Positions 20,437 to 29,547 of a DNA stretch of 46,653 bases are shown piece by piece (positions within the stretch are counted from its first letter, which is position 1; each line of letters begins with the position of its first letter). Below the pieces are notes generated by a model that did no database searches, was not told where the DNA came from, and was given only the letters and a program-made list of their open reading frames with translations. The translations under genes and the position numbers were made by a program. Location of the stretch: positions 1 through 46,653 of the forward strand of contig JAHFCR010000020.1 of the NCBI GenBank assembly GCA_023249405.1, written 5' to 3'. This DNA is from Peptococcaceae bacterium. Lineage in GTDB: Bacteria > Bacillota > DSM-12270 > Thermacetogeniales > Thermacetogeniaceae.

Positions 20437-21135
20437 TTATGCCTGGAGTTGCTCGCCCTGCTTGGCCTCCAAAACAGCATCCGCCATCTTGGATGTCAGC
20501 AGGCGCACGGCCCTGATCGCATCGTCGTTGCCGGGAATTACGTAATCGATCTCGTCCGGATCGCAGTTAGTATCAACTATTCCTACTGTAGGTATGCCCA
20601 ATTTTCTGGCTTCACAAACAGCGATGCGCTCTTTTCTGGAATCGACTATGAATAACGCCCCGGGCAGATCTCGCATCTCTTTGATGCCCCTCAGGAATCT
20701 CATCAGTTTTTCCTGTTCTGCCTTGAGCTTGATGACCTCTTTTTTAGGAAGCAACTCAAAATGGCCCTGCTCTTCCATCTTTTCCAGTTCCCGGAGGCGA
20801 TCGACCCGTTTTCTAATGGTGCTGAAATTGGTGAGCATGCCTCCCAGCCAGCGTTCGTTCACAAAAAACATGCCGCACCGCCCGGCCTCGTCCTGGATCG
20901 ATTCCTGGGCCTGCTTCTTGGTGCCGACAAATAAAATGGTACCATTGTTCTTGACTACCTCTTTGACAAAGTTGTAGGCCTCATCGATCCTCTTGACCGT
21001 TTTTTGCAGATCGATGATGTAAATTCCATTCCGTTCGGTAAAAATGTAGGGAGCCATCTTCGGATTCCAGCGCCTGGTCTGATGCCCGAAATGCACTCCC
21101 GCTTCCAACAACTGCTTCATTGATATTACTGGCAT
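20437..21135 (-). CDS. rpsB: 30S ribosomal protein S2
   Basis: A 232-residue S2. It starts with [19 protein letters not shown] and has the [22 protein letters not shown] block plus the coiled-coil arm around residues 100-150. The frame is open 99 bases further upstream, but AAAGGAGG lies just before the chosen ATG and the family begins there. The first gene of rpsB-tsf-pyrH-frr, it has its own strong promoter. The leader of about 100 bases can fold a hairpin that could support S2 autoregulation. Confidence 0.97.
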   Translation of the reverse strand: MPVISMKQLLEAGVHFGHQTRRWNPKMAPYIFTERNGIYIIDLQKTVKRIDEAYNFVKEVVKNNGTILFVGTKKQAQESIQDEAGRCGMFFVNERWLGGMLTNFSTIRKRVDRLRELEKMEEQGHFELLPKKEVIKLKAEQEKLMRFLRGIKEMRDLPGALFIVDSRKERIAVCEARKLGIPTVGIVDTNCDPDEIDYVIPGNDDAIRAVRLLTSKMADAVLEAKQGEQLQA

Positions 21136-21176
21136 GGTAAATCCTCCTTTGGTTTTTTCCTCCGCTGCTTTCATCT

Positions 21177-21204
21177 CCCGGCAGGCCTCCCATGGAGGAC
21201 CTCC
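21177..21204 (-). promoter_or_regulatory. rpsB leader hairpin
   Basis: In the transcript, GGCGG pairs with CUGCC and CCUCC pairs with GGAGG around an AUG loop, with a small internal loop between the two stems. It lies between the promoter and the rpsB ribosome-binding site. A role in S2 autoregulation is inference from the known autoregulation of rpsB in other bacteria. Confidence 0.4.
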
Positions 21205-21239
21205 GCCGGTATCGGCAGCGTGTGTGTTAGCCAACGCCT

Positions 21240-21269
21240 AGTATAACATAACAAAATAACGGCTGACAA
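21240..21269 (-). promoter_or_regulatory. Sigma-A promoter of rpsB-tsf-pyrH-frr
   Basis: TTGTCA and TATACT are separated by 18 bases in a short AT-rich patch inside an otherwise GC-rich gap. The start site would lie about 100 bases before the rpsB ATG. Confidence 0.65.
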
Positions 21270-21270
21270 T

Positions 21271-21466
21271 AAAGGAAACTTAGCGCCACGCCTGTGCGGT
21301 TTTCCGGCGCACGGGCACTCCTTGAACCCGCCGTTTCCAGAGGGACGGCCCGGCACCCGGAAGTTCACAGCCTTCGTTCCTTCGAGCATTAGTCTGGAAC
21401 AGCGCTCACTCCTAAATAGATGGAGACTTAGTGGCGGTTAGCCATCGGGTAAACAAGCACCGCTGA
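21271..21466 (-). other. Structured GC-rich intergenic segment, possible insertion-element end or small RNA
   Basis: The gap between the swrB-like stop and the rpsB promoter is rich in short inverted repeats: GCCGT/ACGGC, CCGG/CCGG, GTGAAC facing GGTTCA, and a GCGCC/GGCGC pair. A TGTGAAC...GGTTCAAG layout resembles the right end and overlapping omega-RNA of IS200/IS605 (TnpB) elements as I remember them. No tnpA or tnpB reading frame is present. A 72-codon open frame across it has no protein-like features. Identity is unresolved. Confidence 0.3.
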
Positions 21467-22057
21467 TCAGGGTTTTTTCCCCTTCAAGCCCAGCACCAAT
21501 GTCACTTCATCCTGTCCCACGTTCAATTTTTTAGCAATCTCCTGGGCTGACATGCCGTGAGCTGCCAACTCCGATACCTTGGCATACTTCTCGCCGTCAT
21601 TGATAGCGACCGCTTCCCCTGATTCACCGGCAGGGGCAACATATTCCCTCTGCCTGCCGTCGTTTCGGTTGCCACCCCAGCCTTTGCCTCTTCCGGATTG
21701 CCGCGGACCCCGGTCCCGTTCCCGGTGTTCATCCTGTTTCTCTTTTAACGCTCCCGCCGGCTGCGGACGATGCTCCTGGTTGGCTACGGCAGCAGCTATC
21801 TGTTTTAGCTGCCCCTCTACCTGAACCAGAGCGTTTTCATTCTTCTTGAGGGCAGCGAGCGCAGGCGTCAGTTCGCCCCTGATCTTTTCCAAACCCCTGG
21901 CCGCTTCTTCCAATTGAGACAGGCCTGTGGCCAGCTCTTTTGTTTTCAATTCCCGGCGATCTCGCAAAACGATAATGCAGATCAGGGCAACGATTAGGGC
22001 AATAAGCAAAATAATGCTTCCCAGATAATAAATTAATGTTTGCGTTTGTGGTAACAT
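21467..22057 (-). CDS. SwrB/YlxL-like membrane-anchored protein (DUF6115-type C terminus)
   Basis: A 196-residue protein with one N-terminal membrane segment (LIYYLGSIILLIALIVALIC), a coiled coil (about 40-95), a low-complexity Gln/Arg/Gly-rich linker, and a C-terminal helix-turn-helix-like motif (VSELAAHGMSAQEIAKKLNV). This plan matches SwrB-type proteins, which in B. subtilis lie between sigD and rpsB at the end of the fla/che operon and help activate flagellar export. Here it lies directly between codY and rpsB with no flagellar genes. The ATG at 22057 is preferred over an upstream GTG. Assigned from architecture and position. Confidence 0.7.
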   Translation of the reverse strand: MLPQTQTLIYYLGSIILLIALIVALICIIVLRDRRELKTKELATGLSQLEEAARGLEKIRGELTPALAALKKNENALVQVEGQLKQIAAAVANQEHRPQPAGALKEKQDEHRERDRGPRQSGRGKGWGGNRNDGRQREYVAPAGESGEAVAINDGEKYAKVSELAAHGMSAQEIAKKLNVGQDEVTLVLGLKGKKP

Positions 22058-22210
22058 TCGCTCGAATAACACCTCTGTACTATAATTTACTTCCGGTATT
22101 TAGCGATCAGGCAGCCCCGGAAGAAGGCGGCTAACCAAGCTCTGCCCGGATCAGATCGAATGTCATCCCTCCTTCTGACAGGCGGGGTGCCAGAGGCAAT
22201 ATATTCTTCC

Positions 22211-23026
22211 CTATATTTTTTTAAGATTTTTTACTGATTTCCTGCTAGAGTTGTTTTTTTTCAATTCATCCGGCAGGTTGTCATTGAGTACCCGGATGTA
22301 GGTGCCCTTCATCCCCAGAGACTTGGACTCGATCACGCCGGCGCTTTCCAGCTTGCGTAAGGCATTGACGATCACAGAGCGGGTGATGCCCACCCGGTCG
22401 GCAATGCGGCTGGCTACCAGCAATCCCTCAAGTCCGCCCAGTTCGTAAAATATGTGCTCTACAGCCTCCATCTCCGAGAAGGACAGGGTGCTCAGGGCAA
22501 TCTGGACCGAAGCCTTTTTCCTGGTGTCCGATTCGGCCCGCTCCTGTTTAACCCTCATGATCTCCATCCCCACCGCAACGGCGCCATGCTCGGCCAGGAT
22601 CAGGTCTCCCGAATCCAGTTCCGATCCGATCCTGGTTAGGACAAGGCTCCCCAGCCGTTCCCCACCGCCGAAGATAGGGACGATGGTCATCCTCTTATCC
22701 GCTAACGGACATTGGGCAGAGGGATTGAAGAAACAGAAGTCGTTTTCCTGGGGAAGATTGGATACGGTTTCACTGACCTGCAGCAGTTCTGAATTGTAGC
22801 TCTCCGGAAAAGATTCGCTGTAGCTGAGGATCTCGTTCATAATGCTGCAGGAAAATCTTTCTTTAAACTGGCAGGCCAAAATCTTGCCGCGCCTTCCTAC
22901 TAAATAGATATTGGCATCCATGTTTTCGCTCAGAACCTCTGCGAGCGCTTCAAAATCCACTGGTTGTCCCGCAGACATCTGCATCATCCGATTCATGGTC
23001 CTAGTTTTTTTAAGTAAGGCCTCCAA
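22211..23026 (-). CDS. codY: GTP-sensing transcriptional pleiotropic repressor CodY
   Basis: A 271-residue global regulator that represses nutrient-limitation genes when branched-chain amino acids and GTP are high. The N-terminal GAF domain (about 1-155) binds isoleucine/valine. The C-terminal winged helix has SRIADRVGITRSVIVNALRK near residue 207. The frame begins at TTG behind a TAGGAG sequence. It follows hslU by under 20 bases, the usual xerC-hslV-hslU-codY order. Likely targets include the ilv operon at the other end of this window, though that is inference. Confidence 0.96.
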   Translation of the reverse strand: MEALLKKTRTMNRMMQMSAGQPVDFEALAEVLSENMDANIYLVGRRGKILACQFKERFSCSIMNEILSYSESFPESYNSELLQVSETVSNLPQENDFCFFNPSAQCPLADKRMTIVPIFGGGERLGSLVLTRIGSELDSGDLILAEHGAVAVGMEIMRVKQERAESDTRKKASVQIALSTLSFSEMEAVEHIFYELGGLEGLLVASRIADRVGITRSVIVNALRKLESAGVIESKSLGMKGTYIRVLNDNLPDELKKNNSSRKSVKNLKKI

Positions 23027-23044
23027 CTGCTCCTACCCCCGCTT

Positions 23045-24436
23045 TTATAATATATATCTGCTCAAATCATAATTCTTGACGATCTCAACAAGTCTCTCCC
23101 TAATATATTCCTTATCAATGGTGATTTTTTTGGGAGCGATCTCCGTGGCATTGAAGGACAGTTCCTCGAGCACTTTTTCCATGATGGTGTATAACCGCCG
23201 CGCCCCGATGTTTTCGGTTTGGGCATTGACGGCGTCCGCCATCTCCGCCACTTCTTCCAGGGAGTCCCTGGTAAATTCGATCTCAATCTGATCGGTTCTG
23301 AGCAGCTCTGTATACTGGCGAATTAATGAATTATCAGGCTCCGTCAGGATCTTGATAAAGTCGTCCCTGGTCAAAGGCTGTAACTCTACCCGGATCGGGA
23401 ATCGCCCCTGAAGTTCGGGAATAAGGTCTGCCGGCTTGCTGGAATTAAAGGCGCCGGCGGCTATAAACAGCATGTAATCGGTTTTTACGGGCCCGTACTT
23501 GCTAACCACAGTTGATCCTTCGATGATCGGCAAGATATCCCTCTGCACACCACCCCGGGAAACATCGGGCCCCCCCGAACTGTTTTCCCGCCCGGCGATC
23601 TTGTCGATCTCGTCGATGAACACGATCCCTGACTGCTCAGCCCGGTCAATCCCCGCGGCTATGATCTCGTCCATGTCGATCAGCTTCTGGGCCTCTTCCT
23701 GAGTCAAGATCTTCCGGGCATCCTTAACCGGCAATTGGCGCTTTTTCTTACGCTTGGGCATGATATTTCCCAGCATGTCCTGGATGTTGATCCCCATCTC
23801 CTCCATGCCGGCTCCGGAGAAGAGCTCGAACAACTGGGGAGATTTTTCCTCGATCTCCATTTCCACAACAGACTCCTCAAGTTCTCCCGCAGCCAGCTTT
23901 GTCTGCAGCAGTTGGCGGTTGGTCTTGTGGGTCTCGTCCTCAGCGACCTCTTCGGCAGGCGCTCCCCCCATCTCTGAAAATAAATATTCAAGTGGATTCC
24001 TTGTAGTTTTTCTGCGCTTGGGATAATTCAGCAGCAGATCAAGGATCCTCTCATCGGCCAATACGGCTGCCCTGGCTAAAACTTCAGCCATTTTCTCATT
24101 CTTGACAGTGCGGATCGCCACCTCCACCAGGTCGCGCACCATCGACTCCACATCGCGGCCGACGTATCCGACCTCCGTGAATTTGGTAGCTTCCACTTTG
24201 ATAAAAGGGGCCTTCACAAGTTTGGCCAAGCGCCGGGCAATTTCGGTTTTACCGACTCCCGTGGGCCCGATCATGATGATATTCTTCGGTACGATCTCGT
24301 CCTGAAGCTCAGGAGGCAACTGTCTTCTCCGATACCTGTTGCGCAGGGCAATCGCTACAGCCTTCTTGGCTTCGACCTGGCCAACAATGTACCGATCCAG
24401 TTCAGCAACTACCTGTGCCGGGGTGAATTCCTCCAC
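23045..24436 (-). CDS. hslU: ATP-dependent protease ATPase subunit HslU (ClpY)
   Basis: A 463-residue AAA+ unfoldase that feeds substrates to HslV. Walker [14 protein letters not shown] is near residue 58, Walker [13 protein letters not shown] near residue 255, and the GRFPIRVEL sensor/arginine-finger region near residue 330. The extra I-domain lies between about 110 and 230. The GYVGRDVES pore motif is present. The protein ends in DLSRYIL, the usual HslV-contacting tail. It follows hslV by ten bases. Confidence 0.97.
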   Translation of the reverse strand: MEEFTPAQVVAELDRYIVGQVEAKKAVAIALRNRYRRRQLPPELQDEIVPKNIIMIGPTGVGKTEIARRLAKLVKAPFIKVEATKFTEVGYVGRDVESMVRDLVEVAIRTVKNEKMAEVLARAAVLADERILDLLLNYPKRRKTTRNPLEYLFSEMGGAPAEEVAEDETHKTNRQLLQTKLAAGELEESVVEMEIEEKSPQLFELFSGAGMEEMGINIQDMLGNIMPKRKKKRQLPVKDARKILTQEEAQKLIDMDEIIAAGIDRAEQSGIVFIDEIDKIAGRENSSGGPDVSRGGVQRDILPIIEGSTVVSKYGPVKTDYMLFIAAGAFNSSKPADLIPELQGRFPIRVELQPLTRDDFIKILTEPDNSLIRQYTELLRTDQIEIEFTRDSLEEVAEMADAVNAQTENIGARRLYTIMEKVLEELSFNATEIAPKKITIDKEYIRERLVEIVKNYDLSRYIL

Positions 24437-24446
24437 AATCTCACTC

Positions 24447-24974
24447 CTACAACTTTTCTACGCTAATGTAATTATTGGTGTAAATGCAGATCGAAGAGGC
24501 TATCTCCAGGGCTGATTGCACTATTTGGGGCGCCTCCAGACCGGTATGGGCCAGCATCGCCCTGGCCGCGGCCAGGGCATAGGGCCCTCCGCTGCCGATA
24601 GCCGCGATATTGTCATCGGGCTCGATCACTTCGCCATTTCCGGAAATGATCAGCAACTGCTCCTTGTTGGCCACCACCAGCATGGCCTCCAACCGCCGCA
24701 GATATTTGTCCATACGCCACTCCTTGGTCAGCTCCACCGCGGCTCGCAGCAGATTGCCCCGGTATTCCTCCAGCTTGTGTTCAAAATGATCGAAGAGAGT
24801 CAGAGAATCAGCCACAGAGCCGGCAAACCCAGCCAGCACCTGATCGCTGTATAGCTTCCTGATCTTGCGCGCCTGAGCCTTGATGATGGTGTTGTTCCCG
24901 AAGGTTACCTGGCCATCTCCCCCCAGCGCAACCTGCCCATTTCTCTTAACGCCGATAATGGTGGTCCCAATCAA
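24447..24974 (-). CDS. hslV: ATP-dependent protease subunit HslV (ClpQ)
   Basis: A 175-residue proteasome-beta-like threonine peptidase. The start codon is TTG. Short N-terminal processing (MIG) would expose the catalytic threonine in the [19 protein letters not shown] motif. The [17 protein letters not shown] and [15 protein letters not shown] stretches are typical. It forms a dodecamer capped by HslU and is encoded directly upstream of it. Confidence 0.96.
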   Translation of the reverse strand: MIGTTIIGVKRNGQVALGGDGQVTFGNNTIIKAQARKIRKLYSDQVLAGFAGSVADSLTLFDHFEHKLEEYRGNLLRAAVELTKEWRMDKYLRRLEAMLVVANKEQLLIISGNGEVIEPDDNIAAIGSGGPYALAAARAMLAHTGLEAPQIVQSALEIASSICIYTNNYISVEKL

Positions 24975-24991
24975 AGATCGCCCTACCCCCT

Positions 24992-25906
24992 CTAGCTCTT
25001 CAGTTTTGCTCTCGGATGAGCGTCTTCGTAGACTCTCTTAATGCGTTCACCAGAGACGTGAGTATAGATCTGGGTGCTGGACATTCTGGCATGCCCCAGC
25101 AACTCCTGGACAGATCTCAGATCCGCTCCCCCTTCCAGCAGATGGGTGGCAAAGGTGTGTCTGAGCGCATGGGGAGTCAGGTGTCGGGCAATGTCCAGTT
25201 GCCGTAGATATCTGATAATAATCTGATATAGTCCCCTGGTGCTCAAACGCTGTCCTCTCCAGTTGACGAACAGCGGCCCGTTCCGGTCAGTCGGGCCTGG
25301 CGACAGGATCGACCTCGCCCTGTTCAGATATAGTCTCAGGGCTTCGGCAGCATGCCTGCCAAAAGGCACCATTCGTTCCTTACGCCCTTTTCCCTTGACA
25401 ATCAGCGATCCCAGGTCCAGATCGATATCCCCGATGTTGATCTGAACCGCCTCACCGACTCGCAGCCCGGAACTGTAGAATAATTCCAGAATGGCCCGGT
25501 TTCTGATCCCCAAATGGCTCTCTGACTCCGGCTCCTCCAGCAGTTGTTCCATCTCTTGCCGGTACAGAAACTGTGGCAAACGGCTCACTTTTTTAGGAGC
25601 ATGCAACAATAACAGCGGGTTGGCCTCAAGCACCTGGCATTGGCAGAGATACCGGAACAGTGAGCGCAGACAGGCCAGGTGTCGGGCAATAGTGCTGCGG
25701 GCATAACCCGCCTCATAAAGACGGGCCAGATATTCCCGCATAACTTTTACATCAATATGTGCGGGCTCATTAATATATGATGATGACAAAAAGGTAAAAA
25801 AGCGATCGCAATCTGACAAATAGTTTAGAATTGTCTTATCGCTGAGGTTTTTTTGATTTTTGAGAAAGTTTTTGTAGTCAGCCCGTATCTCCAAAAATGT
25901 TTCCAT
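24992..25906 (-). CDS. xerC: Tyrosine recombinase XerC
   Basis: A tyrosine recombinase that resolves chromosome dimers at dif together with XerD. The catalytic set is visible: Arg in [11 protein letters not shown], Lys in [24 protein letters not shown], His in [17 protein letters not shown], and the nucleophilic Tyr in IYTHV. The N-terminal SAM-like domain binds DNA. The frame opens at 25936, but [11 protein letters not shown] at 25906 fits the family start better, giving 304 residues. This is the CodV position next to hslVU. The trmFO gene that often sits between topA and xerC is absent. Confidence 0.93.
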   Translation of the reverse strand: METFLEIRADYKNFLKNQKNLSDKTILNYLSDCDRFFTFLSSSYINEPAHIDVKVMREYLARLYEAGYARSTIARHLACLRSLFRYLCQCQVLEANPLLLLHAPKKVSRLPQFLYRQEMEQLLEEPESESHLGIRNRAILELFYSSGLRVGEAVQINIGDIDLDLGSLIVKGKGRKERMVPFGRHAAEALRLYLNRARSILSPGPTDRNGPLFVNWRGQRLSTRGLYQIIIRYLRQLDIARHLTPHALRHTFATHLLEGGADLRSVQELLGHARMSSTQIYTHVSGERIKRVYEDAHPRAKLKS

Positions 25907-25977
25907 ATATCTCATACCTTTTCTAAATGCTAGCATATATCTCAGCCATAAACAAGGTCCAATGGCTAAATATTCTA

Positions 25978-28086
25978 TTAATTGACGCCTATTGGCTTAG
26001 GACTTATGTCCTCTTTTGGCCGTCCTAGTTCTTTTAGGTCCTCTTCTTCATATTTCTGATCGCAGGTTGGGCAGTGCAATTTACTCCCCCCTTTGGTGTA
26101 GACCAAAAAGTGCCCACAAACCGGGCAGGCATACGCCGAGGGCTCGTTCCAGGTTGTAAAACCGCAGTCAGGATAATTGCTGCAGCCGAAAAAGCGCTTG
26201 CCGCGGTGTGATTTGCGCTCCACGATCATCCCGCCGCAGAGTGGGCAGGTAGCCCCGGTCCGTTCATAGTAGCGCTGGGTATGGCGGCAGTCCGGAAAAC
26301 CTGGGCAGGCCAGAAACTTTCCATAGCGCCCCTGTTTGATGGTCAGGTAACGTCCGCATTTGGGACATTGTTCCTCGCTCTGCTCCTCTACCAGGGAGAT
26401 GTTTTCAATCACCTGCTCCGCATGCTCCAGATTGGCTTCAAACGGCTGATAAAACTCTTCTACTATTTTTTGCCAGGCAACACCGCCCTCTTCGACCGCG
26501 TCCAGCCTTTCTTCCATGCTGGCAGTAAATTCTACGTCCACGATCTGGGGAAAATAGTCCTTTAACATGTCAACAACAATAAAACCCAGGTCCGTAGGAA
26601 TTAAATTCTTTTCCTTTTTAATCACATAGCCCCTGGTCTGGATGGTATCGATAATAGTGGCATAGGTGCTCGGTCGTCCGATGCCTTTCTCCTCGAGCAT
26701 CTTCACCAGGGCAACCTCTGTATAGCGGGGTGGCGGTTGGGTAAAGTGCTGCTTGGGAAGGATGTTCTCCTTCGTGAGCGCCTCTCCCTCATGCAATTCC
26801 GGCAACACCGGTTCCGCCTCCTCTGTTTCTTTATAAACACGTAGAAAACCAGGAAACCGCACCACAGACCCACTGGCGCGGAACAGATACTCGCCTGCCT
26901 GAATATCAACAGTGGTCGCATTCATGATCGCCGGATTCATCTGAGAGGCGATAAACCGTTCCCAGATCAACTTGTACAGGCGATACTGGTCCCTGCTCAG
27001 CAACTGTTTTACCTGGTCCGGCAAGCGTTCCGTACTCGTGGGCCTGATCGCTTCATGGGCCTCCTGCGCCCTGCCGGCGCTTTTAAACACAGGCGGTGTC
27101 GGAGGCACATAATCTGGACCATAGGTTTCTTCAATAAAATTTCGGGCTGAGGACTGGGCGCTTTCGGAGATCCGGGGGGAATCCGTACGCATATAAGTGA
27201 TCAGCCCCACGGCGCCCTCCTTCCCCATATCCAGCCCCTCGTACAACTGCTGGGCAATCTGCATGGTCTTGCGCACGGGATAATTGAGCAGTCTGCCGGC
27301 CTCCTGCTGCAAGGTGCTGGTGGTAAACGGAGGCAGCGGTCTGCGTTTTCTTTCCCGGCTGGCGATCTTGGCAACTACGAAAGATGCACCCTCGAGATCG
27401 GACAATATCCGGTTGACAGCGTCCTCGTTCTCCAACTCCAGCTTGACTTTTCCCCTCGATAACAGTTTGGCTTCAAGGGTTTTGCGTTTGGATTGCAGAA
27501 GAGCAGTAATGATCCAATATTCCCTGGATTGAAATTCCCTGATCTCCTGTTCCCGATCACAGATTAACCGGACAGCCACGGACTGTACCCGGCCCGCGCT
27601 CAGCCCGCGCCTGATCTTGTGCCACAGCAAGGGGCTGAGTTTATATCCGACGACCCGGTCCAGCACCCTTCTTGCCTGCTGTGAATTCACCCGGTCCTGG
27701 TTGATCAGGTGCGGCTGTTTGACAGCCTGTTCCAGCGCCGTTTTGGTGATTTCGTGGAATTCGATCCGGCAGGGGCTATTGCCAGGCAGATTGAGAATTT
27801 GCTGTAGATGCCAGGCGATCGCCTCCCCCTCCCGGTCGGGGTCAGGGCCCAGCAATACCTTATCGGTCTTGCGGGCGGCATCCCGTAAATCCTTGATGAT
27901 ATCTCCCTTGCCCCTGATCGTGATGTACTTGGGACTGAATCCTTCATCCACATCAATACCAAACTGACTCTTGGGAAGGTCCCGCACGTGCCCCAGCGAT
28001 GCCTTGACAATGTATTTCCGTCCCAGCATTTTGCCGATCGCCCGCGCCTTGGCGGGAGATTCTACAATCACAAGCACCTTTGCCAT
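25978..28086 (-). CDS. topA: DNA topoisomerase I
   Basis: A 702-residue type IA topoisomerase relaxing negative supercoils. The Toprim domain has DPDREGEAIAWHL near residue 83, the active-site tyrosine is in LITYMRTDSPRIS near residue 305, and three C4 zinc ribbons end the protein (CPKCGRYL, CPLCGGMI and CPVCGHFL, each with its downstream CxxxxxC or CPTC partner). It lies between dprA and xerC, the standard order, about 30 bases after dprA. Confidence 0.98.
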   Translation of the reverse strand: MAKVLVIVESPAKARAIGKMLGRKYIVKASLGHVRDLPKSQFGIDVDEGFSPKYITIRGKGDIIKDLRDAARKTDKVLLGPDPDREGEAIAWHLQQILNLPGNSPCRIEFHEITKTALEQAVKQPHLINQDRVNSQQARRVLDRVVGYKLSPLLWHKIRRGLSAGRVQSVAVRLICDREQEIREFQSREYWIITALLQSKRKTLEAKLLSRGKVKLELENEDAVNRILSDLEGASFVVAKIASRERKRRPLPPFTTSTLQQEAGRLLNYPVRKTMQIAQQLYEGLDMGKEGAVGLITYMRTDSPRISESAQSSARNFIEETYGPDYVPPTPPVFKSAGRAQEAHEAIRPTSTERLPDQVKQLLSRDQYRLYKLIWERFIASQMNPAIMNATTVDIQAGEYLFRASGSVVRFPGFLRVYKETEEAEPVLPELHEGEALTKENILPKQHFTQPPPRYTEVALVKMLEEKGIGRPSTYATIIDTIQTRGYVIKKEKNLIPTDLGFIVVDMLKDYFPQIVDVEFTASMEERLDAVEEGGVAWQKIVEEFYQPFEANLEHAEQVIENISLVEEQSEEQCPKCGRYLTIKQGRYGKFLACPGFPDCRHTQRYYERTGATCPLCGGMIVERKSHRGKRFFGCSNYPDCGFTTWNEPSAYACPVCGHFLVYTKGGSKLHCPTCDQKYEEEDLKELGRPKEDISPKPIGVN

Positions 28087-28118
28087 TATTGATCACCTTT
28101 GGAAGACTATTTTAACCA

Positions 28119-29228
28119 TTAAACGACAGGCCCGGCGCTGATGAAGTAGTGCCCGGGAAGCCTTCTGGCCAGGCCCTTGATCTCCAGCATGGTCAGGAGA
28201 CCGCCGACAATCGATACGGTCATGCCGGTGCTCTCGGCCAACTGGTCAATATGCACCGGGTCCAGGCTCAATTTTCGGAGCAGAACGCCCTCATCTCCAG
28301 ACGGTTTCTCCGTCGGTTTCTCCTCCTCAGAATCTCGCCGGCCCTGTTGCGCCATTTGTAAATAAGGATATTCCACCACAATGTCCTCTATGGTCTCCAC
28401 CAGCTTGGCCCCCTGCTTGATCAGGCCATTGGTTCCCCGGCTGCGCTCGCTGGTGACAGGCCCCGGTACGGCAAATACATCCCGGCTCTGCTCCAGGGCT
28501 ATGTAGGCCGTGATCAGGGCGCCGCTCTTGATTCCGGCCTCGACCACCAGTACCCCTAGCGAGCAGCCGCTGATGATCCGGTTCCTGATCGGGAAGTTTC
28601 TGGCGACGGGGCTGGCGGATGGCGGAAACTCGCTGATCAGTCCACCCTGCGACTGGATACGATCCCGCAACCGTTCATTCTCCCGCGGGTAACAGACGTT
28701 GACGCCGCACCCGAAAACCGCCAGTGTATAACCATTGCCGGCCAAGGTCCCAACATGAGCCGCAGTATCCACACCCCTGGCCATGCCGCTGACAACCCCC
28801 CAACCGTACTCCGCCAGACCCTGAGCCAACTCTCTGGCCATGGCCACCCCGTACGGCGTGGCCTGCCGCGCCCCCACTACCGCCAGCAGGGGCAATGCCG
28901 GCGCCGGTAATTTTCCCTTTACATACAGCATGGCTGGCGGATCAGCGATCTCCGTCAGAGCCCGGGGATATTCCGGGTCTCCCAACATCACGATCTCGAC
29001 CCCGTTCGCCGACAAATCCTCATACGTTTTCACAGGATCGGCGTACTTCTGAAAAAAGAGGATCCGCTCGATCACCCGGGAAGATAGGCGCGGCACCTGC
29101 TGCAGTTCTGCGGCGCTGGCCAGCAGAGCATCCTGACCGCGCCGGCAATGCCGGTACAGGTGCAGCAGGCTGCGAGGTCCCAGGTCTGCGGCTATATGCA
29201 GAGCCGCCCAGTAAAAACAATCCTTCAA
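28119..29228 (-). CDS. dprA: DNA processing protein DprA
   Basis: It loads RecA on incoming single-stranded DNA during natural transformation. The Rossmann-like core has GARQATPYG, SGMARGVDTAAH and the GALITA stretch, and a C-terminal winged helix follows a Glu/Lys-rich linker (about residues 285-305). The frame opens at an ATG at 29267, but that ATG lies upstream of a TATAAT box. The TTG at 29228 is preceded by GGGGAGAGG, so it is the better start and gives 369 residues. It heads the minus-strand block. Confidence 0.95.
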   Translation of the reverse strand: MKDCFYWAALHIAADLGPRSLLHLYRHCRRGQDALLASAAELQQVPRLSSRVIERILFFQKYADPVKTYEDLSANGVEIVMLGDPEYPRALTEIADPPAMLYVKGKLPAPALPLLAVVGARQATPYGVAMARELAQGLAEYGWGVVSGMARGVDTAAHVGTLAGNGYTLAVFGCGVNVCYPRENERLRDRIQSQGGLISEFPPSASPVARNFPIRNRIISGCSLGVLVVEAGIKSGALITAYIALEQSRDVFAVPGPVTSERSRGTNGLIKQGAKLVETIEDIVVEYPYLQMAQQGRRDSEEEKPTEKPSGDEGVLLRKLSLDPVHIDQLAESTGMTVSIVGGLLTMLEIKGLARRLPGHYFISAGPVV

Positions 29229-29253
29229 GCAAACCTCTCCCCGTTTGCTGATT

Positions 29254-29259
29254 ATTATA
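29254..29259 (-). promoter_or_regulatory. Possible -10 element for dprA-topA
   Basis: A consensus TATAAT on the minus strand lies 26 bases before the dprA TTG codon. No good -35 hexamer is visible at 16-18 bases, so activity is uncertain. If real, the leader is about 20 bases and the upstream ATG cannot be the dprA start. Confidence 0.35.
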
Positions 29260-29340
29260 ATGTACATTTCGCCTGTTGCCTAATAATCCTTCCCACTGTT
29301 TATATTTTTTATCATTATTCATAAGTTATTTCTAAATTAA

Positions 29341-29471
29341 ACATCATGCCGGCGGGCCGGCACACAGAACCATGAAAATGAAGCAGAGTGCATGATGTCT
29401 GCAGGGGCACCAGGTTGGGACTAGCCCCAGGCCTCTCCTTATTAGTCAAGGAAGGTCCATTTTCGTGATAA
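29341..29471 (+). other. Hairpin-rich intergenic segment upstream of the HicBA-like pair
   Basis: A perfect 9-bp inverted repeat, ACATCATGC and GCATGATGT, spans about 40 bases and encloses a GCCGG-CGGG-CCGGC hairpin. It is followed by GGGGC...GCCCC and by an imperfect stem closed by TCCTT/AAGGA. The series ends just before a promoter. No protein frame covers it. It could be a small RNA, a mobile-element remnant or a terminator cluster. Confidence 0.35.
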
Positions 29472-29475
29472 ATAG

Positions 29476-29503
29476 TTGATTAGCCCGGTAATTCGCATAT
29501 AAT
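29476..29503 (+). promoter_or_regulatory. Sigma-A promoter of the HicBA-like operon
   Basis: TTGATT and a consensus TATAAT are separated by 16 bases. The predicted start site falls at the beginning of the GTAGCTAC repeats, so a repressor bound there would block initiation. Confidence 0.7.
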
Positions 29504-29507
29504 AGAA

Positions 29508-29534
29508 GTAGCTACGGTAGCTATCGTAGCTACA
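29508..29534 (+). promoter_or_regulatory. Triple 9-bp repeat, likely operator
   Basis: Three back-to-back units, GTAGCTACG, GTAGCTATC and GTAGCTACA, cover the presumed start site and end at the AAAGGAGG ribosome-binding site. Each core GTAGCTAC is itself palindromic. Nine-base spacing places the sites on different faces of the helix, which suggests a cooperative binder. Autoregulation by the downstream antitoxin-like protein is inference. Confidence 0.6.
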
Positions 29535-29547
29535 AAGGAGGCTTATT

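Noticed and set aside
21171-21389. A 72-codon frame across the rpsB upstream region.
   Set aside because: It crosses the rpsB promoter and the structured GC-rich segment. Its composition is not protein-like and it runs into the rpsB leader.
29229-29267. ATG at 29267 as the dprA start.
   Set aside because: A TATAAT box lies downstream of it, and the TTG at 29228 has a far better ribosome-binding site and matches the family N terminus.
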